From Phyllobacterium trifolii (GTDB lineage Bacteria; Pseudomonadota; Alphaproteobacteria; Rhizobiales; Rhizobiaceae): a stretch of DNA of 64,000 nucleotides. This document shows, piece by piece, positions 23,466 to 31,779 of this stretch; position 1 is the stretch's first letter, and each line of letters opens with the position of its first letter. The stretch spans positions 231,944 through 295,943 of the forward strand of contig NZ_JACHXN010000005.1 of NCBI RefSeq assembly GCF_014192095.1, given 5' to 3'. The position numbers were made by a program, and so were the translations under genes. The notes beneath the pieces were generated by a model. That model saw nothing but the letters and a program-made list of their open reading frames with translations. It did not search any database and had not been told where the DNA came from.

Positions 23466-25046
23466 TCACCCTTTCTTTTTCGGCAGCCCTGGAAGACCGC
23501 CACCAAGGCCGGGCAGACGCGGCATGCCGCCGCCCAGGCCACCTAAACCGCCCGGAAGACCACCAAGCCCACCAGGCAAGCCGCCACCCTTGCCGAAACC
23601 AGCGGCTTCCGCCTGCTTCTGCAAGGCTTCAAGTTGCTTCGGGTCCATTTTGGACAGGTCAGGCATGCCCCCCATGCCGCCTAGCCCACCGAGACCCATT
23701 TTCGCGCCAAGGCCGCCCATCATCTGTTTCATCATGCCGCCTTTACCCTTGCCGCCCATCGCCTTCATCATGTCCGCCATCTGGCGGTGCATCTTGAGAA
23801 GCTTGTTGATGTCGGCGGCATTGGTGCCGGAACCCTTGGCGATACGCTGCTTGCGCGAATGCTTGAGCAAATCGGGATTGCCACGCTCGGCCTTGGTCAT
23901 CGAAGAGATAATCGCGAGCTGGCGCTTGAAGATCGAATCGTCAAGACCGGCCGCAGCCATCTGATCCTTCATCTTGCCCATGCCGGGCATCATGCCCATG
24001 ATGCCGCCCATGCCGCCCATCTTCTGCATCTGTCCGATCTGGTCAGCGAGATCGTTGAGATCGAACTTGCCGGACTGCATCTTCTTGGCCATCGCCGCGG
24101 CTTTTTCCGCGTCGATGTTTTCAGCGGCCTTTTCGACCAGCGAAACGATGTCGCCCATGCCGAGAATGCGATCGGCGATACGGCGGGGGTAGAACTCCTC
24201 CAGCGCATCCATCTTTTCGCCGGTGGCGATCAACTTGATCGGCTTGCCGGTGACAGCGCGCATGGAAAGGGCGGCGCCGCCGCGGCCGTCGCCATCCATC
24301 CGGGTAAGAACGAGACCGGTGATGCCAACGCGCTCATCGAAGGACCGCGCAAGATTGACGGCGTCCTGGCCGGTCAGCGCATCGGCAACCAGCAGGATTT
24401 CATGCGGATTGGCCTTTTTCTTGATGTCGGCCATTTCGATCATCAATGGCTCGTCGATATGGGTACGGCCCGCTGTGTCGAGAATGACAACATCATGGCC
24501 ACCGAGCTTGGCCGCCTGAACGGCGCGTGCGGCGATCTCGACGGGTGTCTGGCCAGCAATGATTGGCAGCGTGTCGACGCCGGTCTGAACGCCGAGCTGG
24601 CGCAACTGTTCCTGCGCGGCCGGACGGCGTGTATCGAGAGAGGCGAGAAGCACCTTCTTCCTCGACCGCTCGGTGAGGCGCTTGCCAATCTTGCCGGTGG
24701 TGGTCGTTTTGCCGGAACCCTGCAGGCCGACCATCATGATGACGACCGGCGCCGGCGCGTTCAGATCTATCGTGACACCCTCGGCGCCGAGCATGTCGAT
24801 CAGCTCGTCATGGACGATCTTGACGACCATCTGGCCGGGCTTGATGCTCTTGACGATATCAGCGCCAACTGCCTTGGCACGAACCTTGTCGGTAAACGAA
24901 CGGACGACATCGAGCGCGACGTCAGCTTCAATCAGGGCGCGGCGCACTTCGCGCAAGGCCGCCGCGACATCGGCATCCGACAGCGCGCCACGGCCTGTGA
25001 GGCCGTTCAAAATCGCACCAAGTCGTTCCTGTAAGCTCTCGAACAT
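23466..25046 (-). CDS. ffh: signal recognition particle protein Ffh
   Basis: 526 aa from ATG 25046 (MFESLQERLG). N domain, then the GTPase G domain with P-loop GLQGSGKTTTTGKIG (residues 107-121), DTAGRTHID and TRMDGDGRGGAALS, then the methionine-rich M domain with GMGDIVSLVEKA and SMTKAERGNPDLL. The C-terminal 100 residues are rich in Gly, Met, Leu and Pro (repeated GGLPGGLGG), an extension seen in this order. Ffh binds signal sequences and targets ribosomes to FtsY. No 4.5S RNA gene was recognised in the window. Confidence 0.97.
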   Translation of the reverse strand: MFESLQERLGAILNGLTGRGALSDADVAAALREVRRALIEADVALDVVRSFTDKVRAKAVGADIVKSIKPGQMVVKIVHDELIDMLGAEGVTIDLNAPAPVVIMMVGLQGSGKTTTTGKIGKRLTERSRKKVLLASLDTRRPAAQEQLRQLGVQTGVDTLPIIAGQTPVEIAARAVQAAKLGGHDVVILDTAGRTHIDEPLMIEMADIKKKANPHEILLVADALTGQDAVNLARSFDERVGITGLVLTRMDGDGRGGAALSMRAVTGKPIKLIATGEKMDALEEFYPRRIADRILGMGDIVSLVEKAAENIDAEKAAAMAKKMQSGKFDLNDLADQIGQMQKMGGMGGIMGMMPGMGKMKDQMAAAGLDDSIFKRQLAIISSMTKAERGNPDLLKHSRKQRIAKGSGTNAADINKLLKMHRQMADMMKAMGGKGKGGMMKQMMGGLGAKMGLGGLGGMGGMPDLSKMDPKQLEALQKQAEAAGFGKGGGLPGGLGGLPGGLGGLGGGMPRLPGLGGGLPGLPKKKG

Positions 25047-25130
25047 CCAGTTTTCCTTTATTCCTTCAGAGACCCGCTCCCCAAAAGATAAGTACCAACC
25101 GCGCCAGGGCAAAGAGCTCAAAGCAAAATG

Positions 25131-25161
25131 ACACCCGAGGGCGCATCGCGCTGTCGGGTGT
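25131..25161 (-). terminator. hairpin after brnA
   Basis: ACACCCGA (25131-25138) pairs with TCGGGTGT (25154-25161) and an inner GCGC/GCGC pair extends it. The minus-strand tail is TCATTTTGCTTTG. It separates the toxin-antitoxin pair from ffh. Confidence 0.65.
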
Positions 25162-25283
25162 TGACCTCCGGGATCGTCTAGACCCTTGCGGGGCCCCGGT
25201 TGGCTGCTCGGAGTTTCAAAGCTCGTCGCGGATTGATGGGCGGCTTAAACAGGAAATGCCGCGCGGAGTCAAGACGTGCGGGG

Positions 25284-25619
25284 TCAGGCGCGCTTTTTCC
25301 GGCTTGTCGCCGCGGCAGGCCGTTCATCCTGGGTTTCAAGTAGCATGAGCTTGCGCAATGCCTCGTCGATGCGACCCTGCCAGCCACGCCCGCTTGAGCG
25401 ATAATGATCGAGGACATCCGGGCTAAGGCGGATGGAGACCGGGATTTTTGGCGTATCGGCAACCGGACGACCGGGGCGGCGCTTTGTCAATTCGGTAACG
25501 AGGACGGTGTCCGGGTCGTCTAATACTGCTTTTGAAATTGCGGCATCTTCCGCGGGGGTGATGCTGTCGAGCGCCGCCCTGATCCGTGCCCGATGAGCCA
25601 AGAGCTGCTGATCATTCAT
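25284..25619 (-). CDS. brnA: BrnA-type antitoxin
   Basis: 111 aa from ATG 25619, which overlaps the brnT stop by 8 bp; ATG 25631 is also possible. The C-terminal half carries a ribbon-helix-helix-like segment, KIPVSIRLSPDVLDHYRSSGRGWQGRIDEALRKLM, typical of BrnA (COG3514), in which it binds DNA; the N-terminal part should wrap the toxin. BrnA neutralises BrnT and represses the operon. A 12-bp palindrome upstream of brnT is the likely operator. It ends at a hairpin terminator. Confidence 0.87.
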   Translation of the reverse strand: MNDQQLLAHRARIRAALDSITPAEDAAISKAVLDDPDTVLVTELTKRRPGRPVADTPKIPVSIRLSPDVLDHYRSSGRGWQGRIDEALRKLMLLETQDERPAAATSRKKRA

Positions 25620-25887
25620 AGTATTTCGCATATTTTCTGATCTCAATCGTTTTTGATTTTCGCAAAGAGATGACCCTGATTTTATCGCGCCGTTCCGTGT
25701 AAACAAGAGTGAAGAGTGAAGGCCCGATAAACCCTATAGCCACAATCCTTTCCTCTTCATAATTATGCCTGTCGTCCAGTTGCTCTAGAGCAGTGTTGAA
25801 TTCAAACTTCTCAGCCGCGCCAAAATCGACGCCATGCTTGCGCAAATTCGCTTTTGCGCTTTCCAGGTCCCACTCAAATCTACTCAT
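25612..25887 (-). CDS. brnT: BrnT-type ribonuclease toxin
   Basis: 91 aa from ATG 25887 (MSRFEWDLESAKANLRKHGVDFG); a TTG at 25905 would add six residues. The FEWDxxKAxxNxxKHGVxF opening and the later DRRDKIRVISLRKSKTIEIRKYAKYYE are the signature of BrnT (DUF497), a RelE-fold ribonuclease that arrests translation under stress. Toxin-first gene order with an overlapping antitoxin is standard for BrnTA. The unit lies between ffh and a lytic transglycosylase in more AT-rich DNA than its neighbours, consistent with acquisition. Confidence 0.87.
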   Translation of the reverse strand: MSRFEWDLESAKANLRKHGVDFGAAEKFEFNTALEQLDDRHNYEEERIVAIGFIGPSLFTLVYTERRDKIRVISLRKSKTIEIRKYAKYYE

Positions 25888-25911
25888 GAAAACTGCTTTG
25901 GTCAATAATTA

Positions 25912-25923
25912 TTGTATATACAA
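25912..25923. promoter_or_regulatory. probable BrnA operator
   Basis: TTGTATATACAA is a perfect 12-bp palindrome 25 bp upstream of the brnT start, in the place where the BrnTA complex is known to autoregulate. Confidence 0.5.
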
Positions 25924-26230
25924 AAAATATATGCGAGCGTAGCTGAAACTGTGAAAGGCCTCCAGCGGAATCCTATCAAAACGTCTCATCAATTAGTTCA
26001 AGGGCAAGTGTGGTGGCGCAATTGGTGAGTAACAACCCTAGATTGTATTGGTGCCGGTCGTGAAATTGGCTGGTCACACATACGATTTGCCGCCTGGTCA
26101 GGCTCGTAGCAAGCGTGAAAGGCCGAGAATGGGTGCTGTTTCACCCCATATAGCCCGATTCTTGCAGATGACAGCACGACAGAAAAATGGCAGATAGGAG
26201 CACGACGATTCAACCTTTGAGGAGATTTTC
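25924..26230. other. intergenic region before the lytic transglycosylase gene
   Basis: I see no gene here. It contains a 5-bp hairpin GGGTG/CACCC (26131-26146) and ends with the GAGGAG ribosome binding site of the next gene. A promoter for that gene must lie within it but I could not place it with confidence. Confidence 0.5.
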
Positions 26231-27052
26231 ATGGCATTCGTTGCCAAAGGCAGATTTTTTGCGGCTGTAGCGACAGCGCTTCTTATGACAGCAGGCATGG
26301 CGCAGGCTGCCACTCAATGCGGCAATAATTCCGCCGGATTCGAGTCATGGGTTCAGGCCTACCAGCAGCAAGCCGGCGCGCAAGGTATTGGCAGCAGAGG
26401 CATCAACGCACTGGGCAACGTCAAATATGCTACCAAGACGATCAATGCCGACCGCAACCAGAAGAGTTTCAAATATTCACTCGACAAGTTCATGCAGGTT
26501 CGCGGCGCCCAGACGATCATTGCGCGGGGACGCGCGCAAAAAGCGCAGAATGCAGCACTCTTTAACCGGATCGAGCAGCGTTACGGCGTTCCCGCTGGGC
26601 CATTGATCGCCATCTGGGGCATGGAGACCGGTTTCGGCAGTTATATGGGCAATCAGCATACGCTTTCGGCGGTCGCGACCCTTGCCTATGACTGCCGTCG
26701 TACGGAGTATTTCCGCGAACAACTCAATGCTGCATTGAAGCTTGTCGACAACGGCACGCTTGCTCCCAATGCTGTGGGCGCCATGCACGGTGAGATCGGT
26801 CAGACGCAGTTCCTTCCGCTCAATGTCCTTCGCTATGGCGCGGACGGCGATGGCAATGGCCGCATCGACATGGTCCGCTCCAAGGCCGACGCGCTGGCAT
26901 CGACAGCGAATTTTCTGGTCGGACATGGCTGGCGCGCAGGTGGAGGCTATCAACCGGGACAAGCCAACTACGGCGCCATTGCCGGCTGGAACGCTGCCAC
27001 CGTCTATCAGCAGGCGATTGCCATTATCGGCGCGAAGATTGACGGCGAATAA
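26231..27052 (+). CDS. lytic murein transglycosylase (MltB-like SLT_2 domain)
   Basis: 273 aa with an N-terminal signal peptide (cleavage after about AQA, residue 26). The SLT_2 core shows the catalytic glutamate in IAIWGMETGFGSYMG, followed by TLSAVATLAYDCRR and IGQTQFLPLNVLRYGADGDGNGRIDM; the last motif is typical of MltB and its relatives. It cleaves the MurNAc-GlcNAc bond of peptidoglycan with formation of anhydromuropeptides. There is no lipobox, so it should be a soluble periplasmic enzyme. It has its own ribosome binding site, GAGGAG, 7 nt before ATG. Confidence 0.92.
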   Translation: MAFVAKGRFFAAVATALLMTAGMAQAATQCGNNSAGFESWVQAYQQQAGAQGIGSRGINALGNVKYATKTINADRNQKSFKYSLDKFMQVRGAQTIIARGRAQKAQNAALFNRIEQRYGVPAGPLIAIWGMETGFGSYMGNQHTLSAVATLAYDCRRTEYFREQLNAALKLVDNGTLAPNAVGAMHGEIGQTQFLPLNVLRYGADGDGNGRIDMVRSKADALASTANFLVGHGWRAGGGYQPGQANYGAIAGWNAATVYQQAIAIIGAKIDGE

Positions 27053-27106
27053 TCGGTTCGTCGATGACGATGTTTCCTGGCCGGCGCTCGCGCCGGCCTT
27101 TCCATT

Positions 27107-27517
27107 TCAAAAACCCTCGCAGGCCTCACCCAGTGAACTCTGGGCGCTCTCTATGATCCTGCCGCTGCGAAAATTGAAGATTTCGCGCGTATAGGTAGTG
27201 TTCGCCGGGAATTGATAGCAGACGAAAACGGTCGTTGTATCGCCTTCGACGCCACCGATACGATGGCGCACTTTGGCGCCACGCACAGCGCTCTTCCATT
27301 CATCGAGGCTGGCCAGAAATTCATCCTTGGTCTGGATCGTATCGATGTCTTCGAGAATGACCGTTGCGTCGTCGGCGAGGATTTTGTCGAAAACCGCGCG
27401 GTCGGCGGTACCGAGCGCGGAATACCAGCTTTCGATGGTGGCGTTGTGCGCATCGTCCGCCGTGGCAGGACACATCGCTAGGAGAATGACGGCGATCATG
27501 GATATCAATCGCGCCAT
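27107..27517 (-). CDS. secreted NTF2-like (SnoaL-type) protein
   Basis: 136 aa. A signal peptide (residues 1-20, cleaved after about ATA) precedes a cone-shaped NTF2-like domain with the usual N-terminal helix IESWYSALGTADRAVFDKILADDATVILED and following strands. Such domains serve as small-molecule binders or enzymes, and nothing indicates which. It is 14 nt downstream of the carbonic anhydrase gene on the same strand and probably co-transcribed. No active-site residues can be assigned. Confidence 0.72.
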   Translation of the reverse strand: MARLISMIAVILLAMCPATADDAHNATIESWYSALGTADRAVFDKILADDATVILEDIDTIQTKDEFLASLDEWKSAVRGAKVRHRIGGVEGDTTTVFVCYQFPANTTYTREIFNFRSGRIIESAQSSLGEACEGF

Positions 27518-27531
27518 TCTCTTGTATCCCT

Positions 27532-28203
27532 CTATTCCAGCGCGGTGGCTTCGCCGACCTCTTCGGGGTCGGGGCGAAGGAAGTCACCAGTTTCCGGATT
27601 CATGATCCATAGTTCACCGGTCGAAATGTCGAACCAGGCGCCATGCAGGGTGAGGCGGCCTTTCTTTTCAAGGATATCGACACAGGGAAAGCTGCGCAGG
27701 TTTTTCAGCGAATAGCGAATGGATATGCGCTCCAGCGCAGTCTGGCGCTCAAATGGGGTCATCAGTTCGTTGGCGGAAACCGCTTCCGCTGCGGGGCCGA
27801 CGAGGCTCATCCACTTGCCGATGAAGTCGCCAGGGGACAACGGCTCACTCGTAGTGTCGAGCGCCGCCTTTATGCCGCCGCAGCGGCCGTGACCGAGGAC
27901 GACGATATTCTTGACTTTCAGGCTCTGCACCGCAAATTCGAGGGCTGCGGAGGTGGAATGATATTCGCCGTCCGGCGCGTAGGGCGGTACGAGGTTGGCG
28001 ACGTTGCGCAGAACAAAGATCTCGCCGGGTGCCGTATCGAAGATGATCTCGGGCGCGGAACGGGAGTCGCAGCAGGCGATGACCAGTGTTTCGGGCGTCT
28101 GCCCCTGGTCCGCAAGCTGCTTGTAGCGCATCGTTTCGTTGGCATAACGATGCGCCATGAAGTTGCGATAGCCGGTGAGAAGTTTCTCGGGAAGCAAGGT
28201 CAT
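27532..28203 (-). CDS. beta-class carbonic anhydrase
   Basis: 223 aa. The zinc ligands of beta carbonic anhydrase are all present: C45 with the D46-R48 dyad in CCDSRSA, H105 and C108 in LGHGRCGG. It interconverts CO2 and bicarbonate, which supports carboxylases and growth in air. The ATG at 28203 gives the common N-terminus. It is followed by the NTF2-like gene and preceded at 48 bp by pdxY; the three genes may form an operon with pdxY first. Confidence 0.95.
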   Translation of the reverse strand: MTLLPEKLLTGYRNFMAHRYANETMRYKQLADQGQTPETLVIACCDSRSAPEIIFDTAPGEIFVLRNVANLVPPYAPDGEYHSTSAALEFAVQSLKVKNIVVLGHGRCGGIKAALDTTSEPLSPGDFIGKWMSLVGPAAEAVSANELMTPFERQTALERISIRYSLKNLRSFPCVDILEKKGRLTLHGAWFDISTGELWIMNPETGDFLRPDPEEVGEATALE

Positions 28204-28251
28204 TCTTTTCCTCTAATCCTGAACCGGGACAAGATCAATTGGTCTAATGTG

Positions 28252-29136
28252 CTATGCTCTGATGCCCTTGCTTGGATGAACCAGCCGCCGCATCTGAGTC
28301 ATCGCCATAGGGGTGGAAAGGCTGGATGCGTCGGCTTCGAGCATCAGTTCATCGGCGCCGCGCTTGGCAGAGCGGGCCATGATCTCGAAAACCGAGGCTG
28401 TGGTGCGTTGCAGCGCCTGTTCGAGATCAAGACCGGCAAGCATGCGTGCAAGGAACAATGCGGACGTAAGGTCACCAAGGCCATTGGTCGGGCCGACGAC
28501 GAGCCGGTGTTCGGCGAGCAGCGCCAGAGAGTGCGTCACCAGCAGATTGCCGGTGCCGCCAGCAATCATCGGGTGCGCGGAGGTCACAAGCATCGTACCC
28601 GGCCCTGCGTGCAACGCGGCCTGCATGACCGCCTTGTTGTCCGGCAATTCTGCGCCGGTCAGCCATGCAAGCTCGAAGCGATTGGGCGTTGAAACGTCGG
28701 CGAGCGGCATCAATTCGTCGCGTATGGCATTTGCAGTCGCCTCCGGAACGTAAAGCCCTTTTTCATCGCCGATGACAGGATCGCAGAGATAAAGCACGCC
28801 CTTGTTGCGGGTTTTTGCGGTTTCTACCAGACGGGCGACGCTGGCGGCCTGCGCAGCATTGCCGAGGTAACCACTCATAATGCCGCGGACCTCGCCAAGC
28901 CAGGGAGCGCGCTCCAGATCGGCGATCAGGTCGTCGAATTGCTGCGGTTCCGGCACGATGCGCTTGGCCGGTCCATGACCGGGATGCCAGGGCAAGATGA
29001 CGGTTGGCACGGCCCAGACCGGATGGCCGAGCGTTTCAAGCGCGAATACGGCGGCACGATTGCCGACCGAACCACGCACGACATGGCTGGAAATGACGAT
29101 GACAGCATTGGATGAAGGAGCAACGGAACTGGTCAT
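28252..29136 (-). CDS. pdxY: pyridoxal kinase PdxY
   Basis: 294 aa ribokinase-fold enzyme that phosphorylates pyridoxal. Features are the N-terminal VISSHVVRGSVGNRAAVFALETLGHPVWAVPTVILPWHPGH, the YLCDPVIGDEKGLYV loop and the anion-hole/catalytic segment NGLGDLTSALFLAR near residue 237. The first of these is specific to PdxY/PdxK and excludes ThiD. The salvage of pyridoxal to PLP fits the presence of a MocR-type regulator elsewhere in the window, but no link is shown. Confidence 0.93.
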   Translation of the reverse strand: MTSSVAPSSNAVIVISSHVVRGSVGNRAAVFALETLGHPVWAVPTVILPWHPGHGPAKRIVPEPQQFDDLIADLERAPWLGEVRGIMSGYLGNAAQAASVARLVETAKTRNKGVLYLCDPVIGDEKGLYVPEATANAIRDELMPLADVSTPNRFELAWLTGAELPDNKAVMQAALHAGPGTMLVTSAHPMIAGGTGNLLVTHSLALLAEHRLVVGPTNGLGDLTSALFLARMLAGLDLEQALQRTTASVFEIMARSAKRGADELMLEADASSLSTPMAMTQMRRLVHPSKGIRA

Positions 29137-29176
29137 TGGAAATACTCATGCGAGAGTTCGGGCGAGCGAGCGCGAC

Positions 29177-29425
29177 TCAACCCTTGCCGACTATAGAACT
29201 GATCACCCAGATAATCATGGCGATCAAGACAAGCAATCCCAGAAACCTGCCGATGCGTGTGCCCCAGACTTCTATGGGGTCGGTGGGATCCGTATCGCCG
29301 GCCGAAAAGTGGCCCTTGGTCCGTTCGACGATAGATATGCCTCCCGAAGCGGATTCGCGATCGATCCGTTCGATTATCCGCCTAGATTCCGCATCGGGCT
29401 GATGCTTTCCATCGTGTTCAGGCAT
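29177..29425 (-). CDS. small single-span membrane protein
   Basis: 82 aa. A polar N-terminal part with a charged patch (residues 1-55) is followed by one C-terminal membrane helix (about 60-80, GRFLGLLVLIAMIIWVISSIVG). ATG 29425. I do not recognise a family with confidence; small proteins of this form occur in Rhizobiales. It lies 40 nt before pdxY on the same strand, so may be translated from the same message. It could be a modulator of a membrane complex, but this is not supported by any motif. Confidence 0.6.
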   Translation of the reverse strand: MPEHDGKHQPDAESRRIIERIDRESASGGISIVERTKGHFSAGDTDPTDPIEVWGTRIGRFLGLLVLIAMIIWVISSIVGKG

Positions 29426-29552
29426 GAAGACACCTTGTTTGGGTTCAATGGTTTAGCATAGCGCTTTGGCTGTTCCTTTTGCAGAAAAAAATGGCTAGGT
29501 TTGTGCTGCTTCGGTCTGGAGCGGTGAATCTGTACCCGGGGAGAGGATTCCA

Positions 29553-30167
29553 ATGCAACATGCGACTTGCTTGCCGGCGCCGCGCCGCGCCCTTTCTATC
29601 ATTGCCCTGTTTCTTCTCGTACCGCTGCTTTCAGCCTGCGGCTTCAACACGATTCCGACCAATGAGGAAAAGGCCAAGGCCGCATGGAGCGAGGTGTTGA
29701 ACCAGTATCAGCGACGGGCGGATCTCATTCCCAACCTCGTCGAGACCGTCAAAGGTTATGCCGCACAGGAAAAGGATGTGCTGACATCGGTGGTTGAGGC
29801 GCGGGCCAAGGCGACCTCCATTCAGGTGACGCCGGAAACCCTTACCGATCCCAATGCAATGAAGGTGTTCCAGGAGAACCAGGCACAGTTGACCGGGGCA
29901 CTGTCGCGGCTGATGGCTGTCGTCGAAAACTACCCTGACCTGAAATCCAACCAGAACTTCCTCGCACTGCAATCGCAGCTCGAAGGCACGGAAAACCGTA
30001 TCGCCGTGTCACGCCGGGATTATATCGAGTCGGTGCGGGTCTATAACACCTCGCTGAGAACGATGCCGACCATGATCTGGAAGTGGATCTGGTACACGGG
30101 AAATGAACCCTACCAAACCTTCAACATTGAAGACTCAGCCAAGCAAACGCCTCAGGTCAAGTTCTAG
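29553..30167 (+). CDS. lemA: LemA family lipoprotein
   Basis: 204 aa. The lipobox LLSAC puts the lipidated cysteine at residue 29 after a hydrophobic signal. The remainder is the helical LemA fold, with NEEKAKAAWSEVLNQYQRRADLIPNLVETVKGYA and the C-terminal FNIEDSAKQTPQVKF. ATG 29553 follows GGGAGAGG. LemA proteins are nearly always encoded next to TPM-domain proteins, as here, and are implicated in envelope maintenance and virulence without a settled function. It starts a three-gene operon with spacings of 9 and 3 nt. Confidence 0.93.
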   Translation: MQHATCLPAPRRALSIIALFLLVPLLSACGFNTIPTNEEKAKAAWSEVLNQYQRRADLIPNLVETVKGYAAQEKDVLTSVVEARAKATSIQVTPETLTDPNAMKVFQENQAQLTGALSRLMAVVENYPDLKSNQNFLALQSQLEGTENRIAVSRRDYIESVRVYNTSLRTMPTMIWKWIWYTGNEPYQTFNIEDSAKQTPQVKF

Positions 30168-30176
30168 GCTCCAGAC

Positions 30177-31028
30177 ATGAGCGCATTGCGCCAGAATGCG
30201 GTTGGGTTGAATCGCCTACTATTGGCTATTGCGCTGCTGGCATTGCTGTCAGTCAGCGCATTTGCCGCAGAACTCCCTGCTCTGACAGGTCGTGTGGTCG
30301 ATGACGCAAACGTCATCGATGCGGCAACGCGCGAGCAGATAACCCAGAAATTGGCGGCGTTCGAAGCAAAATCCTCCGATCAGGTGGTTGTGGTGACGGT
30401 GCCGAGCCTCGATGGCGAGGAGATCGAGCCCTATTCCAACCGGCTCTACCGCTCCTGGGCGCTCGGACAAAAACAGGAAAATAATGGCGTTCTTCTCGTC
30501 GTCGCACCAAACGACCGCAAGGTGCGCATCGAGGTCGGCTATGGCCTCGAAGGCACGCTGACCGACCTTCTGTCCAAGCTCATAATCGAAAATGCCGTCA
30601 TACCAGGGTTTCGCTCGGGGGATTATTCGGGTGGAATCTCGAAAGGTGTCGATGGCATTCTTGCTGTCCTTTCCGGTGATGCCGCCGAACTCGAGGCGCG
30701 CGCCAAACGCAATGTTCAGGAGCCGACCTCCGACGTCGATTGGGTAATGCTCATCTTCGTCATGATCTTTCTGTTCATGTTCTTCAGCGGGATCATACTT
30801 CCAGCCGTCGTTACCTCCTTCGGGCGCAAGATCGCTCCTGGCCGCTATGAGTGGCTGGGCATGATCTTTGACATTGGCTCGAGAGGCGGTGGCGGCGGTG
30901 GCGGATGGTCCTCGGGCGGTGGCGGTTGGTCCTCCGGTGGGGGTGGCTGGTCTTCGGGTGGCGGGGGCGGGGGCTTTTCCGGCGGTGGTGGTTCGTCTGG
31001 CGGCGGCGGCGCATCGGGGAGTTGGTAG
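30177..31028 (+). CDS. TPM domain protein with glycine-rich tail
   Basis: 283 aa. Signal peptide (residues 1-31), then a TPM domain (about 35-160; PALTGRVVDDANVIDAATREQITQKLAAFE, VEVGYGLEGTLTD, VIPGFRSGDYSGGI), a membrane helix (about 190-215) and a glycine/serine/tryptophan-rich tail with three tandem GGWSSGGG repeats. This is the YgcG-like arrangement; the tail is probably exposed in the cytoplasm or periplasm and may anchor partners. Operon partner of lemA. The role is in the membrane envelope, possibly in photosystem II-like quality control in plants; no enzymatic activity is certain. Confidence 0.9.
   Translation: MSALRQNAVGLNRLLLAIALLALLSVSAFAAELPALTGRVVDDANVIDAATREQITQKLAAFEAKSSDQVVVVTVPSLDGEEIEPYSNRLYRSWALGQKQENNGVLLVVAPNDRKVRIEVGYGLEGTLTDLLSKLIIENAVIPGFRSGDYSGGISKGVDGILAVLSGDAAELEARAKRNVQEPTSDVDWVMLIFVMIFLFMFFSGIILPAVVTSFGRKIAPGRYEWLGMIFDIGSRGGGGGGGWSSGGGGWSSGGGGWSSGGGGGGFSGGGGSSGGGGASGSW
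30889..30972 (+). repeat. tandem coding repeats for GGWSSGGG
   Basis: A 24-bp unit encoding Gly-Gly-Trp-Ser-Ser-Gly-Gly-Gly is repeated three times inside the TPM gene. Such glycine tracts vary easily in copy number. Confidence 0.75.
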
Positions 31029-31031
31029 GCC

Positions 31032-31670
31032 ATGAGTTCAGGGTCCATGAATGAAACCGATCACGCACGCATTGCCGAGGCGATACGTGCAGCCGAAAGC
31101 CGCACAAGCGGCGAAATCTATGCGGTGCTCGCGCGGCGCAGCGACAGCTATTTCTCCGTGGCAGGATTTACCGCGGCTTGCGGCATACTTTTCGCTGCCG
31201 TCGTGGTTGCGGTGGCGGCGCACTGGTACTGGTTCACCTTGCCCCTGCCGGTCTTCGGTCTCGCTATCCTTGCCGCTTTTCTTGCCGCAGTGCTAGTCCT
31301 GTGGCTCTTGCCCGGCATGACCATGTGGCTTGTGCCACGACGCATCCGCTACAAGCGTGCGCATCTCAATGCGATCCAGCAGTTTCTGGCACGAAATGTC
31401 CATCTCACGACGCAACGTACCGGTGTCCTCCTTTTCGTATCGCTAGCGGAGCGATACGCAGAGGTGGTTGCGGATGCGGGCATCAATGCAAAGGTCCATC
31501 AGGACGAGTGGAACGGAATCGTCGCGATTCTGACCGAACATGCGGACAGAGATGAATTGGCCGACGGTTTTCTAAAAGCCATTGGAAAAGCGGGCCAATT
31601 GCTGGAAGAACATTTCCCCAGAGGGGTCGATGACGTCAATGAGCTCGACGATCATTTGGTCGAATTGTAA
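31032..31670 (+). CDS. second TPM domain membrane protein
   Basis: 212 aa. An N-terminal helical segment and two membrane helices (about residues 42-65 and 70-95) are followed by a TPM domain (about residues 105-200) with NVHLTTQRTGVLLFVSLAERYAEVVADAGI and an HADRDELADGFLKAIGKAGQLLEEHFPRG tail. It is 3 nt behind the glycine-rich TPM gene and clearly part of the lemA operon. The paralogous pair plus LemA is a recurrent unit in proteobacteria. M6 (31047) is an alternative start. Confidence 0.87.
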   Translation: MSSGSMNETDHARIAEAIRAAESRTSGEIYAVLARRSDSYFSVAGFTAACGILFAAVVVAVAAHWYWFTLPLPVFGLAILAAFLAAVLVLWLLPGMTMWLVPRRIRYKRAHLNAIQQFLARNVHLTTQRTGVLLFVSLAERYAEVVADAGINAKVHQDEWNGIVAILTEHADRDELADGFLKAIGKAGQLLEEHFPRGVDDVNELDDHLVEL

Positions 31671-31724
31671 CATTCTTGCGTGTCACACGATTTTCACCGC
31701 GACCGTGCAGTTTAGGCTCGAAAA

Positions 31725-31740
31725 AGCCTTTTGAAAGGCT
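31725..31740. promoter_or_regulatory. 16-bp near-palindrome before the gdh gene
   Basis: AGCCTTTTGAAAGGCT (7-bp arms around TG) lies 40 bp before the GDH start and 55 bp after the lemA operon. It may be a short hairpin ending that operon or an operator. Confidence 0.35.
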
Positions 31741-31779
31741 ATGATCGCGCCAAATACATAATCCAGGGGGAAATATTTG

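Noticed and set aside
23787-25034. 415-codon open frame on the plus strand opposite ffh
   Set aside because: It lies wholly antisense to a confident gene, has low-complexity His/Gly/Arg content and no family motif; long antisense frames are common in GC-rich DNA.
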